Source: Eutreptiella sp. 'Long Island Sound 2002'
Taxonomy: Eukaryota; Euglenozoa; Euglenophyceae; Eutreptiales; Eutreptiaceae
NCBI GenBank assembly: GCA_964036045.1
Contig: OZ038382.1
Coordinates: forward strand, 79,273,918-79,337,917
DNA: 64,000 bases
Direction: 5' to 3'
This document shows positions 10,701 to 23,460 of the stretch, one piece after another (position 1 is the first letter of the stretch; each line of letters starts with the position of its first letter). The notes under the pieces were generated by a model. The model searched no databases, had not been told where the DNA came from, and saw nothing but the letters and a program-made list of their open reading frames with translations. A program made the translations under genes and the position numbers.

Positions 10701-10998
10701 AAAACTCGCCACGGAGAAGCAAGGAGAGCGCGCGAACAGGCGACAACAGGCGGCGATTTCACGACAATTAGAAATCGTGGTAGAAATCGGGTATCTCACC
10801 GATTTCTAACCGAAAATCGACCAAGACAGTAAAAATATGGTAATTCTACATCAATTTAATGGTTAGGGATCGGGTTTCAGATCTCGCGGATTAGAGAACA
10901 GGGATATCCCGCTGACATTCGGTGTCCACGGCTTCCGTACGGGTGTGACGGCTCACAGGCCTCTAGGTCATGGACCATAGGTTCTGGGTACCGCTTCA
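7798..10998 (-). repeat. E2 3' LTR
   Basis: 3201 bp. In element orientation it begins TGAAGCGGTACCCAGAACC and ends GAACGCGTCA, the canonical TG...CA. It pairs with 35269-38480. The last 1.15 kb (plus 7798 to about 8960) resembles the end of E3's LTR; the rest of U3 does not, apart from the first 20 bp. The segment matching the self-priming site reads TGAATCGCTTT here (7903-7913), one change from the E3 form. Confidence 0.92.
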
Positions 10999-11009
10999 CC
11001 CCCGTCCTT
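10999..11009 (-). promoter_or_regulatory. E2 polypurine tract
   Basis: The minus strand reads AAGGACGGGGG directly before the 3' LTR. E3 has AAGGAGGGGGG in the same place. This primes plus-strand DNA synthesis; the single C is probably decay. Confidence 0.8.
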
Positions 11010-12513
11010 AGAGCAAACCCCTGGGGGGGCTCGATAACATCAAAGCATGGCAGCGGGTACCCAGGACCATCCCCTGAAGGGGGGGGGGGGGTCACACTCC
11101 CATTTCAGGCTGATTTCCGGGTTGGGTTGCCCATCACAATCCAACAGTAAGATAGGTACGGTGCTGTAGTTGCTGGTAACCGCAAGTATAGTATCAAGTA
11201 TCAAGTCCCGGGTCCTGGCGGCGATTGTTTGGCATCCAAAGGACCCATTAAGCCATACCAGGCGCACTGGGTGCTGGCTGCAACAGTCACTACCACAGTG
11301 GCATAAACGGCCAACATAGGCATCACACAACGACAGAGGTGGTCCCACAGGTCGAAAGCGACCACAAGGATCCATCAGGCTACCCCAGGCTTCTCAAGGC
11401 CGCAGACTGGGGGAGAGTCCCCACGGGTCTTCCCTCGGGCGCACCATGTCCATATCCACGACGCGAGTCCAGAGTGGTAAAGCCGCACGAGCTCCTCCAT
11501 AAGGGATCGGGCATCAAGGCTGTCTTTTCCCTCGCCCCATTACCACGAAGGCCATGCATGGGGGAGTCCCCATGCGGTCTGGGCGGAGGCATCGAGTCCT
11601 CAAACCGCCAGTTTCCCCGGCAGACTGACCGAGGTTAGGACACCGGAGGTCGCCACCCGACTGCAAGTGCGTCTGCGAGTTGGTAGGGTCACACTGGGAC
11701 TGACAGTGGCGAACCGCTGGGAGTGTAGTCAGGCAACTGGGCTTCCCGCCTGGCGCCATCAGGATCTCAGCACATCACAGCCACTAGGGCACACGGTATC
11801 ACTGGCACTCAAACATGACAATCTTTACTTAGGTACTGGTCCAGGCTGGAGCTTATGTAGGAACATGTACACAGCGACTCAGGGCGCCTTCGTATTCCGA
11901 TTTGCGTCCCCTCGGGGGGGGGGAACAGTCCATATTTCGGAGATGGGCTGATAACACGCAACATACAGATGCACAAATCCTGGGGGGCAGAAAGGTGAGC
12001 AGGAAATAGGTAAATAGGCGTGTAAACACACTCTGGATAGAGCGCCAAACCATGCTCCGGTCAGGATGAGGCATATGCAGGAGGGTGGACAGAAAAGCGC
12101 CTGAGTCCAGGCAATATATAGTCTGCAGACACACATAGACTGGTCTGGATGCTGCAAGTGCCATGGGACCAGACCACACACCCAAAAATCGCAATGCCGA
12201 TGACCGCGGCATCCGTTGCGCAACATCGTTTGGGCCTTAAGGCCTCAATCCGGGATAATGAAGGGGTGCCATCCACCGTGATTTCCAAGGAATTCAGCAG
12301 GGGGCTATGGCCGTCCAAGCACGCCGGGGAAATGTCAGCAGGAAAATGCTTACGGACAATGTTTGCCGAAAGCATCTAAGCCTGAACTGAGCACCCGGCG
12401 TGTCCAGCTCCTTCAAACTGCAATGATATGCTTTGCAGTGTCATGGAGCGTGGATTCCGAAATCACACTGCAAAGACCAGTGATGCTCATCAGGGGAGAG
12501 CTCAGGGCGGTCA
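11010..12513 (-). other. E2 3' untranslated region
   Basis: About 1.5 kb between the end of pol and the polypurine tract, similar to 56800-58263 in E3. A short reading frame at 11040-11375 (minus) shares TIAARTRDLILDTI with E3 and is kept open in both, but no function is recognised. Confidence 0.6.
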
Positions 12514-15500
12514 TCAGGCGCCTCTAGCTGCAATCGCCCGGGTGAGTGCTGCCAAGTCCAAGACATGGAGCTTGGTCTTGTGACTGCGGATGTAGTCCAT
12601 GAAGGGAGTGTTAATCCGCGGCACGAAAGAGGAGACGGGTTCCCAGGTGTCGTGTGACGGCACATAGCCTCACCAACGAACCTTGGACTCCATGCCTCCG
12701 GGTGCCGAGGCATTTGGGCGCTGGGACAGGATTTTCTCGACGGTATAGTTGTCCGGCTCAGCGTAGTCGTCGAAAGAATCAGCCTCATGTGCGGTGTAGT
12801 CCAGGGACACATGTTGGCCACGGAAGTCGGGTTCCCGCACACGGAGTTGCCTCTCCTGGTGCTCCCGGAACTGTCCGCGACCCACCTTGATGCGGTAGGT
12901 GTCCTCACCAATCCTGCGGACCACCTCTCCGGGTGTGAACCAGGTTTTGGTGCGGTGGGTTCCCAACGGGCGGGGTCTGATCACCCACACCGGGTCTCCC
13001 ACCCTGAACTTTTGCGTCGTTGAGCTGGGGGCGGGCTTCTGACGCACGGCATGCTCCTTCTCAAGCCGCTGGCGGATGTCCCGCGCCGTTGCCTCCTGCC
13101 GCGCAAAGATTTCCTTGGCGTCCATGGCCATACGATCACCCGACAAGGGAAGTCCCCGACCCAGGGGGTCCCTGCCGAACAAAATCTGGTGAGGGCACAA
13201 TCCACATGGAGTGGGGGTGTCATGATGGGCCTTCAGAGCAGGCCACATCTCCTCAAACCAGTTCCGACGTGGATTGGTTATGTGAATCTTGCGTAGCTTC
13301 TCGAACAGCTGTCTTCCAGCCACTTCAGCCCGGCCGTTGGACCGGCTGAGATAGGCGACGCGTTTGGCATGACGTATTCCCATGAGGGAACACATGGCCT
13401 TGAACCATCCGCCAATAAACTGGGGCCCTCGGTCACTGCAAATGGTATGGGGGATGCCAAAGATGGTCAGCCAATGACGGATCATCATGACTGCCACCTC
13501 CTTGGCTAGCAACACCTTTTTCTGCGTGCCGGTACGGCTACTACGTAGCCGCTGTGACGGTTCACACAAAGGACCACACATTCAAAGGTCTCCTTGCTGA
13601 TGTGAACTTCGAGGATGGAGAAAACGTCCATGGCCACGCTCTCCATGGGCTGGTCAGGTACCGGAGTCCATTGGGCTTCCCCCCTGACGTTCTGGTATCG
13701 GGATTGCAGGCCTGACAGACCAAGCAACCCTTCCTGACCTTCTTGATGGCGTTGTAAAGACCGATCTGGTCTATCTCAAACCGGCGCTGCATGTCCAGGG
13801 CTTGCTTCCTGACCCCTGGATGCATCATGTGGTGGTGCCAAGCCTCACACAGCTCGAGCACTCGGGACTTTGGGACCAGCAGCTTACCATGCCAGTAAAG
13901 CTTGCCATCCACCTCGGTCAGCCCCCTTGGCCACTTCTGCCCGTCATCAGGGTCGGTCACAGCCCTATACTCGGCCGCAAAGGCCTCAGTCCTGGCGTAG
14001 TTGTCAATCCAGTCGTCCTAGAGGCACAATTTAGGGAAGAGGTGCTTGTCGGCGTCTGCTCCCTCAGAGCGAGTACTCTGACCGATCTGCCCATCCTCCT
14101 TCCAAGGGGGGCATCTGCAGCCATGACGACGAAGCATTTAACACCCTCCTCCTCCATCAGGCACTCCATTTCTCATATCCTCTTGGCCTCAGCAGTCTCC
14201 GCCTCATCGCCATGGGCGGAGACATCCATCATGCCCTTGCTGGCAGGATAGGCCCACCTACTGAGACAGTACGCCACGGTGTTGTCCTTGCCAGGAACAT
14301 ACACAACCGTGAGGTCGAACTTGGCCAAGGTCTCTTGCCATCTTGCCCGTCGGGAGTCGGGACCAGAGGGGGTGTCCACGTGCTCCTTGTGCCACGACTG
14401 CAGACTCTGATGGTCGGTGCAGACGGTGACGGGATGGGGGGCTATGTACCCAGCCCATTTCCTGAGAGCCATGACGATGCCATACGCCTCCTTTTCTCGG
14501 GGCGTCCACGTCCGTCTCTGGCCTTCCACCAGGACTCGGCTCCAGAAGGCCACTGGCACGTGCCTCCCATCGTCAAGCACTTGCTCCAACACAGCACCAA
14601 CGGCGTAGTCGGAAGCGTCGGTGCGCAGGACGAACCCTCGGTCAGGATCCACGAGGTGGGGACCCACTGCAGATAGCAGCGCCTGCTTTTCTTCTGAAAA
14701 GCACGGTCGGACTCCTCATTCCAGACCAGAGCCTTCTTGGACGCCTTCTTGGTCTCCCCTCCGTTGCCCTTGAGCATGGTCGTCATGGGGGCTGCATAAT
14801 CGGCATACATCTTGATATACCCCGAGTAGTAGTTGCAGAACCCAGAGTACGCCCGTAGCTCAGAGACCGTCTTGGGCTTTTCCCAGTGCTCAATCGCAGC
14901 CACCTTGCCAGGTATGGGCTTCCGCTGCCCGTTCCCGACCACGTGGCCAGCGAAGACCACCTCGCTTACCGCAATGGTGGCCTTGTCACTGCTGCCCGTG
15001 AGTTTGTGCCGAACCAGAAGGTCCAGCACTCTGGTGACGTCCCTCTCATGTGCCTCCAGGAGCTCCTCATAGCTCATACTGGGGTCCCCGGACGCGATGA
15101 TCACGTCGTCCACAAAGGAGTCCGCACAGTCACGCACCGGCTCAAGCAGGTTCTCCAGCATCTGCTGAAAAGCCGCATTGCCGTTGGTAACGCCCATGGG
15201 CATCACCTTCCACTGGAGGGGTCGAAGTGGGGTGCTGATTGCTGTGCAGGCACGGGACTCCTCGGCGAGAGGCATCTGATGATAACCAAGTTTCAGGTCA
15301 ATCACCGTGAAGATCCTCCGCCGGTGTTGCTTTTGCAGCATGTCCTCAATGAGGGGCAGCATATAGCTGTCATGCTGCGTTTGGGCCTTCAGGCCGCGGT
15401 AGTTGACCACAAGCCGCCACTCTCCGCCCACCTTCTCGGGGACGACGAAGCATGGGGAGGCCCATTCGGAGTGGCACGGCTCAAGCAAGCCCCTTTCGAT

Positions 15501-17433
15501 GAATTCACGGAGGATCTTCTCCATGGCTTCCTTCCTTTCGCCCCTCAGGGCGAACGCCCGGTGTCGGTACACACAGAGGTCCGGCTTCAGCCGTATCCTG
15601 GCCTCACCATACGGTCCACGCACCGGTGGGAGAAATACAGGCTTTCCGCTGAAGAAGGTATCACCATACTTGTGCTTCAGCCTGGCCCTCAATGCCTGGA
15701 TCTTGGGGCACTCATCGGACTCCGCCTTGGCCTTTCCAGGCACCTGAACCAGTGATCTTACTTGCGGGGTAACGCCGCATGGTTTGGGCTCAGGTGGTCT
15801 CCCCAGGTGGCCCAAAGGGCCATCTCTGGTCTTGCCTCGGAACGAGTCACCGTAGGTGGGTGGGTTCCCGCCCATTGGCTCGTCCTGGCTGCACGTGTGG
15901 TCCAGCACCCTCCTTACGAAGGTATCCCCATCATAGGAACCAGAGACGATGGAGTCCACTTCCCACCAGGCTTTGTCCTGGCCCTTGCCCTCACGCTGGC
16001 CTCCCCAGTCGTGAAAGGGCTGATCCATATACCCCTGAACCAGGTCCAGCTCCTCTTCAGTAAGGAGGTCCCCCCATTCTCTGATGTCAACCGGGGAAGC
16101 CGCAAAGCATTGCCGCCAGGGCTCCGTTGGATCCGTTGGCCATCTCTGGGGCGGCATGGGCTGTCCCTTAGCGTCCTGATAGACACTCTCTCCAGCTGGT
16201 GGGGCGACCTTGTTTAAGGTCATGTTGGTCAGTGAGGCCACCTAATCTGGGGTGCTCTCCTCCTCGTTGCATCACATAGGAACAACCAGCACTGCCTTGG
16301 ACCCGTCCTTGCGAATCTTCGCTACCGCCCTTGGAATGTCCCATCAGGGGCAATGGATCCACATCAAACCCTGATGCGGACCGCAGTGCTTTCTCCACGC
16401 GGAGTCCTGGGCGCTCCAGTACTTCTCACAAGCACGAAGATGGGCGAGAGTTCCTGAGGAGAACACGTCCAGGGGCAGATCCGAAGCTCCCAGGTCCGCA
16501 ACCACTCGGCTCGCCACCTCCGGCATTACGCCGTACTCCTGGTTTGCTCGCCCAGCTGGCTCAGTCCCCAGCGCGGCTACTTCGAGCTCATTGCATTCCG
16601 GGTGGATCCATTGGCACTCCACATGGTGCTCAGGCGACGAAAACCACGGGAGCTGGTCGTCCTGGTACAGGGTCATGGAGGCCTGGGCCGGGAGAACGCC
16701 AAAGTCCGTCTCCATCATGAAGTCGTACCCAACGATCATGTCCCAGTCCATCTGGGCCTTGTAGAAGCGACCTTGCAAGAGGATTTCCTTGCCGAGGTCC
16801 GGGCGGCTCAGCTCACCCTGGTTCACGAATTGCAGCCACACATGCTGCTTCCCTCGTGCCTCCTACCATGTACTGGCCGTTCGCCACCTTCAGCCTGACA
16901 GGCCTCTGACTGTCGGTCAAGCACTCTGGCGGAAGTAGGCCAGCCTTGACCAGGCTGACTTGGGCTCCCGTGTCAACCAACACGTCGAAGACCTTCTCCA
17001 CTTCCCCGCATAGGGCACGGACCTTAAGGTGCAACTGCCGCTCACGCCCAACACGGCGCACAACGTGCAAGCTCAGGATCTCTGGCCGTTCCAGAAGCTC
17101 AATAAGCAACTGGTGCAGGTCGTAGACAATGGGCTCAGGCTGCCCATCTGCAGCATCCAGCTGCGGTCCGGGTGATCCTCCGATACTCTCGGAAAGATCT
17201 TGAAGCACATCGAACACGTTATTGGTCGCGAAGGATGGACGGGTGCGAGGCTTCGTGCCTTCACTTGCCCCCACCCTGCCACTGCGACTGCCCCTCTTTT
17301 TGGGTGCCGGACCGGGCCTTCCGCCCGCGGCAAGCCCTTTGTGCTCATTGTTTCCCGAATGGGATGGTGTGGCGCTTCCCGCAACACCATCCTGCGACCG
17401 CCCTAGCTGGGGCCCTTGGCTGCAGGGGCTCCG
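12514..17433 (-). pseudogene. pol: E2 Pol, multiple frameshifts and stops
   Basis: Homologous along its length to E3 pol. Seen in order: protease with DTGAQ (16813-17274), methyltransferase-like segment (16344-16841), RT (14700-15700) with VIDLKLGYHQ and FVDD, RNase H (14173-14667), integrase zinc region (13562-13960), integrase core (12900-13581), and a chromodomain ending at the TGA at 12514-12516. Lesions include several frameshifts, an RNase H change of the last catalytic Asp to Tyr (TVAYCLSR), and a TGA replacing Arg in the chromodomain WRGY motif, as expected from CpG decay. No functional product is expected. Confidence 0.9.
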
Positions 17434-17436
17434 CTA
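17434..17436 (-). promoter_or_regulatory. E2 gag/pol UAG, candidate readthrough stop
   Basis: The minus strand reads AAC GCC CCT TAG CGG AGC CCC TGC in one frame. That frame stays open from here to the protease at 17274, so gag and pol share it. The downstream codons are identical to those of E3. Confidence 0.75.
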
Positions 17437-20400
17437 AGGGGCGTTGCTTGTGGTAGCAGGGGTACTCTCCTCCGCATCAACCTCGTTGACACTCTTCTTC
17501 CTTCCCCCTTTCCTACCCTTCTTGTCCTTGTCCTTGTTCTTGTCGTCCGACTTGGGGACCCAGGACCTCTTGATCTCCCGGATCCCCTTGGCCAGCTCGG
17601 TCCCCAGCGACATCAGCTTGGAGAGCTCGTCCTTGGTGACCTCCACAATGGTCTCCCGGATACCCGGGGGTGCACGCTTTTTCGACCGGTGCACATTCTT
17701 GTAGACCTCCGTGTCGGCCTTGTTGATGGGACATGTCCGGTGGTCATGGTTGACCCCTTTGTTCCTCCCATAAAACAGGAAACAGCCCCCAGGGTGAGCT
17801 TGTTTGAACTCCCCAAAGGACAGCGGAGGGTCGCCCATGCGGCGTGGTTCCTTCTTCTCCTTCTTCCTCCAACCCTTCTGCAGGGGCTTCCAGCTTCCCC
17901 GGTTGCTCCCCGCGTTCAGGTTGTTGGCCACGAAGGCACAAAGGGCCGTCTAGGTGGGCTCATCGTCGTCGTCCTCATCGTCGAGGGCCTCACCGCCTTC
18001 GGTTCTCGCTGGGTCCATGGCAGATTCCCCGCCCAACCCTTCGCCAACGTAGTTGACGTCACGGTCACCGGCCTTCAACCCGCGGGTGTGGTGGAGATTT
18101 CTGTACTCTTTGAGCACTGTCTCTCCAACCCACTCCAAGACCTTGTCGCAGGTCATCTGCGCCGGGATAGCCTGCAGACGGAGGGTCTGGCCGCCCACGT
18201 CACACTCGTCAAGGCGCAACATCGCGGTCTTCTCGCGATCACCCGTGACGGTGATGAGGAGGGCGTTCCGCAGCTCTCGCCGCTTGACATCCCGCGCCAC
18301 ATGCTTCTTTGTCCAAGCCAACACGTTTGGATGATACTCCTTGTGGAGCATCATCGTGAACGTGTGGTTGAACTTGGCTCTCTTGGCTCCCTCCTTGGTG
18401 ACTCTCTTGATCCATGCTTCCGGCAGCATGGAAGGCAGGCGGGCCTGCTCGTCACCCTCAATCCAGTCCTCCACGTTGCAGCAGAAGAGGGTGTATTGCC
18501 CCCGGAAGTCTCGCCTATTCCGTAGGCGGATCTCCCGACCATCATGCTGAAGCTTGATGGCCCTCCACCGCTTGGCAGCCACCTGCAGAGCGTCCACCCG
18601 CTCTTGCTCGTTGAGCCACTTCTTGGCTTCTTTGAGGGTCTTGATTTTCCCCTCATTGGTCGCCACAAAGTACCGCTCTTGGAGCACTTCCAGCAGGTGC
18701 CACCTGAACCGTTTGAAGACATATTTCTCCGCCTCTGCGGGATCCATGTCTTCAGTGACGGTCATCCCCCAATCCTCCAGCTTCTCCAAGAAGCGGTCGA
18801 GGTTGAGGGGGTTGCCATCGTACGTGGGGGGCTTGATGTCCTTCAGGTCTTCCCACATGGCGGCAGCCGCGGCCTTAGAGACCATGAACGCCGGCCGTGA
18901 GGTCGACCGAGGTTCCCATTGGTGTCCCCCACGGACTCCCACGACTGCCACCTCCATCTCCTCCGCGCCATCCATGTGGCTACGCCGTGGTTCCTCCATG
19001 TACGCCGAACCTAGATGTTCACGCCGTACTCATTCCATGTATACCTCCTCATCACGGCGCTGGCAGCTGCCTTCAGCGGCCTCTTGTCGTACACATCGCG
19101 GCAGGGTAATGCCGAACTCCTCCAGGTCTTCCTCGCCCCCGCCGACATGCCACTCCACGTCCCCTCGGGGGACCTCATCTCTGAGTCCACCGTATCGCCC
19201 TCCAGCCATTGGGATTGGCTCTGGGACTGGTGCGGGGCGTCGGGGGCGTACCGGTGTCCGCGGTGGAGCACGGCGGTTATGGTACTCCGCACTGAGCCAC
19301 TCGTCGCCCCACTCTTCACTGCCACTGCCGAACGGCACACGTTCGTTACGGCGGCCCGCGCTGTGATGAGAGGGGGCGCTGAAAGATGGGGCTCTGGTGC
19401 TGGGGCGACTCCTGGGGGCTCCGCCGGGGGCGTGGGCTATGCTCGGAGGTGGTCCAGGTCCCCAGCCGTCGTCCGACGAGCCGGACTCAAGTGATACGGG
19501 GTCGCTGCAGACGCTCCCACGGCCTTCCAGCCTGTTCAACCTCTGCTGCAGGCCGTTTATGACCTTGTTGAGCAGCTTGTTCTCGCCCCAGGCGATGTGC
19601 AGCTCCCTCTGGGCGGCAGTGGCGACCTTGGCGATTTTGACCATCTCAGTCCTGGCGATGTCCAGCTCCTTTTGTGCGCCTGCGGCAACCCTGGTGATGC
19701 GGATCATCTCGCTCTTCCCCGTGTCCACCTCGCGCTTGAGGGCCTGGACCCTCCTGCGGACGTAGACAATCCATCGCCAGGTGGCCTCCGGGTCATCATC
19801 TCCCAGTGGGCCGTGGGGGTCCCCGGGGGGTCCTCCAGGAGGGCCTCTGCAGGGCCCGCCCGGTCAAGGGGGTCCTCCCCCGCCAGGGGGTCCGCTTCCG
19901 GGGGGTCCACCTGGTGGACGTCCTCCAGGGGGTTCTGATGGTCCTCCGCTCAGGGGCCCTGGCGGGCCTCCGCCTGGGGGTCCCGGTGGGGGATTCTCCA
20001 TGTAGCCAAAGTCCATGACTTTGTCCTCGTCCATGTCGCCCCACCTAGCCGTCTCGGTCTCGTACCCGATGGACTCAGAATTCCGGTAGGGAGAAGGGAG
20101 ATCCTCACCCTCACCCTCAGGCTCCATTGGGACGTCTCCGCCTCCTCCGCCAGCCATTCCCCGGCGATGTTGACGCTCTCGTCCGTCCCCATCGCTGGCG
20201 GTGAAGAAGGGGTCAAAGTCGTGGGGATGTCCACCTGCTGGCCTCCGTGCCCTCTCGGTGGTCTTCTCCTTACCCCTCCTTCATCGGCAGGCGCTGGGGC
20301 CACTGTCCCCACTGCTGCCAGTGTCGTCCTCCTCCAGGTCCAGCTTCATCTTGGAGGAGGCGTCTCCTTCGAAGAGCTTTCGCAGGGTCTCCACTCTGGA

Positions 20401-21092
20401 TCCTCCCGGGGGTGTCTCGCGCTGAAGCTTGGCCTCCGCCTCCTCCATTGCGGCGGCCGTGGCTGCGGCAGCTCGCCCTTCAGCCTCTTCTCGGGCACGG
20501 GAAGCTTTGGCTTCTCGAGCCCGCTGCAGCCGAGCCTTCTCCGCTTCTAACCTTGCCAGCTCCGCCTCCGTCTTGGCCCTCTCCTCAGCGACCTTCCGTT
20601 GCGCGGCCTTGGCCGTTGCCTCGGCGTTAGGCCCTTTTCACGCCTCCTTTCTTGCCCTCTCTTTGGCAAGCGCCTCTTCCAACGCTTTCACCTCGGCCTC
20701 CTTACGGGCAATGGCCTCCTGGGCCAGGCGGGCTTCCTTGGCGGCGGCGGTTTCCTGCGCGGCTGCCGCCACCTCACTCCTGATCCGGGCAGCCGCTGCC
20801 TCCTGTGCGGCTGCAGCCGTCACTCTGGCCGCAATGGCCGCCACGGTCGAGGCATGGAAGGCCATGCCTCTGCCCCACTCTGCAGCCTGCTGCAGGGCGA
20901 TGCCGACGGCGCCCTCCACAGCAGCGTTCCGCTGCGTGGCTCGTTGCCAGGAGACCCGAAGGTTGCAGGGCAACCCGCAGGCACGCTGGCAGGCGCGGGC
21001 CACGTCCCTTTTGTCGGGGGCGACGCTGCTGCTGGAGCTGGCCTTGTCAGCCGGCATACTCCCACGCTGGGCTGACTCCACATCGCTGCTGG
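17437..21092 (-). pseudogene. gag: E2 Gag, C-terminal part (split by E4)
   Basis: Continues the gag reading interrupted by E4. From right to left it encodes DVESAQRGSM, a long Ala/Glu coiled coil (about 20430-20900), an acidic stretch, Gly-Pro repeats (about 19800-20000), a capsid region beginning near 18880 (PPTYDGNPLNLDRFLEKLED) and a Lys-rich tail to the UAG. Frames change several times, for example a stop near 20638. The zinc knuckle has lost its second Cys (CFLFYGR in place of CFVCYGR). The segment at about 20040-20090 preserves the frame that E3 has lost, which shows that the ancestral gag was one continuous frame. Confidence 0.88.
21089..21092. repeat. E4 target-site duplication, left copy (CTGG)
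   Basis: CTGG before E4 and again at 34274-34277. The uninterrupted paralogous site in E3 (GCTGCTGGGGCC in antisense, near 48160) confirms that one copy belongs to the empty site. Confidence 0.85.
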
Positions 21093-23460
21093 TAAAGCCG
21101 GTTCGGACCCCCGTGGCCATCTTTGGGTCACTTGGGGTGTGTATTTATGTGCCGGCAAGCTGCCATTGGCTGATATCATACTCTCCCGTCCACCTGACCT
21201 AACCCGATGTGATAGTGTGATAGGTTTGGCCATTCCGGCTATGAGCGGCCACATTCAGTACCGAGGCGCCGCCAGCAGAGATTTATATATCAGAATATCA
21301 GGAATCAACAGGGTTTTTTTATCATAATGTTTCCGTAATTTTTCAGCCTTCCGTTCTGATTATCAATGTATCGGCGACTGTCAGTTGGCTCGTGATTTTG
21401 CGGTAACCGAATGGTTAACTGTTATTTACAGATATTTTGGCGGAAACCCCGATGAAGGGTCAGATTTCATCAGTAAAGGGTTCGTTGCTTCCGCATTTTT
21501 CATATTATACACTCGCAAAATTGTTCCGATTTTTTCAGACCTTCAGAATCGGATTTTCGACTTCGACATCGCCGCACTTGATATGATGAATCTGGAGTGG
21601 TCATACATTTTTCCCCGATCACGAATCAACCTTCCTTTTGTTGTGCCCTTCATTTTGCTTGGAGTTATAGTCGAAACAAAAGTGATTCGTGAGACCACTT
21701 TGAAGAATAATATCTCTGGCTCACGGCGGGGAATATCAATTTTTAGAATCGGATTGGAATCGCCTTGGTCTGGACTTAAATTAGGCAGCATCAAACGCCT
21801 TTGGGGTGTACACATGCCCGGTATAGCAAGGGATAATGGTCAAGGGGGTAGAAAGTGATATATAACTCTTGGACCGTGCAACGGAGAATTTTATTGCGAC
21901 TTTCGAGTGTACCGCATGAGTGTTGAGCTTGCATAGCAAATTTTCTTCGGGTTCCTACGTATTTTTAACCTGACGTTATGTCCATGGAGGGACATGGCAT
22001 ATCATGGTGGGAGCCACCTTTGAGCGTATGTGTTATATGCATGGTATGTGCTTCGATATGCTCACGCCCATGTTATATATGTCCGTTTGTAGGAAGATAT
22101 ATGGAGTCATACGTGGCAAGGGCTTCGCCCATGTCCCAATGATGAACTCCATAGCGCTAGACTAAGTCTACCGCTCATATAGTGCATGTGGGAGGGCTTA
22201 CAGAGCGACCCACAAGCGCGGATATAAATTTTCCCATTTTCGTGGTGCGTGTTGGGAGCAGGTCCAAAGGTGTCCCTATGCGTCCATGTGGGGATCCAAG
22301 CGGGGGGATTGTTTGCAAATGGTCCCAAGCAGGTGTGTTTTGAATCATAGGTTGATACCATGGGTGAGCGAAGTTATATACTATTGTAATTATCTTAAAT
22401 TTGGCATTATTTGCATGTTTTTGACCTCATTTTATGCTCATTTTTGTATTTTATGTGCTCAACTGGTCGGCTAACAGTAAAGTGCCTAGAGATCTGTGAA
22501 CTATGGTTTGTTGATTATATGTTGGCATATGCTTCGGTGTTGTACCTCACCATATGCCGGATCACATGGTCACTTTGGCGTGGCACACGAGGCCTCTCAA
22601 CATTAGGTCTCAAATTCATGAATTGACTTGTGAAGCATGTCATGTACATAACCAGAAAGGCTTCGGAGCCAATGATGGGATGTTCTCGGGCATTGATCTT
22701 TGGTCTATATCACCCTTGTATATTACTATCCGGTTTGACACATGCATGGAGCATTTGGGTATTTGCCGTATGCATTTTTGAGTATATAATTGAATATTGG
22801 GCACTATGGTGTGTTTTGCCTGATTTTGTTAAGTTGTGAGGTCATCTTCATGGGGCAGTTCTCCAAGCCCATTCGACTCCAAGTCCAACCAAGGTTATGT
22901 CAGGGTAGGGCATGGTCCTGAGTGCCACTCTAGGCCATGACACGCCACCTCCCTTATTGGGCTAGGATTAAGAGGCTTGGGGATGAACACATTTTTCCGG
23001 CTTTATGTAGTGACTTTTGACACATGGCATTTAGCCATCCTATTTGACTGGGTTCAGGGCATCATGTTGGCGAGTCAAGGGAAGGTCTTAAATCCAGGGA
23101 ATGAGGGGTCTATGGCTGTGATTGTGTACGTTTCCACCTTTCTCCAACTTTGCTTTATTTGTGTTCATATGCCAATTTCAGGGCTTTCTTCCTTGGTGCA
23201 ATTCTTGTACATGCCCGCCACCGTGAGACGACCGTTGTGCTGAACGGAAGCCCGCAGTGTGGATTGGATTGTGGATCGGGTTATTGCTGTATTTGTGGGA
23301 TCTGGTTGCTGTTCAGGGTTGAAGGTGGATTTCATTTTCTATATTTTTGGATTTTGGACCGTGGATTTTGAGGAATGCAAGCATTGATCAGGAGCAAGTC
23401 AGCAGGGATTACAGGCGGAAGGGGCACAGCAGGGGCCGGTCCTGGTAGGGACCTTCTTTA
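21093..23460 (+). repeat. E4 5' LTR
   Basis: 2368 bp, starting TAAAGCCGG and ending GACCTTCTTTA. The ends form TAAAG/CTTTA in place of TG/CA. It is closely similar to 31908-34273. The segment at about 21280-22130, starting TATCAGAATATCAGGAATC, is also found in diverged form in the LTRs of E3. Confidence 0.93.
21385..21858 (+). other. Open frame in E4 5' LTR (shared U3 module)
   Basis: A 157-codon open frame kept in both E4 LTRs (partner 32200-32673). Its translation aligns with a 181-codon frame in E3's LTRs: NRIFDFDIAALD against NRIFDFNIPALD, and RINLPFVVPFI against RINFPFILPSI. No known fold or motif is recognised. It may be a genuine coding remnant or only DNA-level conservation of a regulatory module. 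Confidence 0.4.

Noticed and set aside
14886-15755. Long plus-strand frame of 289 codons opposite E2 RT
   Set aside because: Antisense shadow of pol. A matching shadow lies opposite E3 RT at 53463-54425; it follows from the codon pattern of the sense gene and shows no domain.
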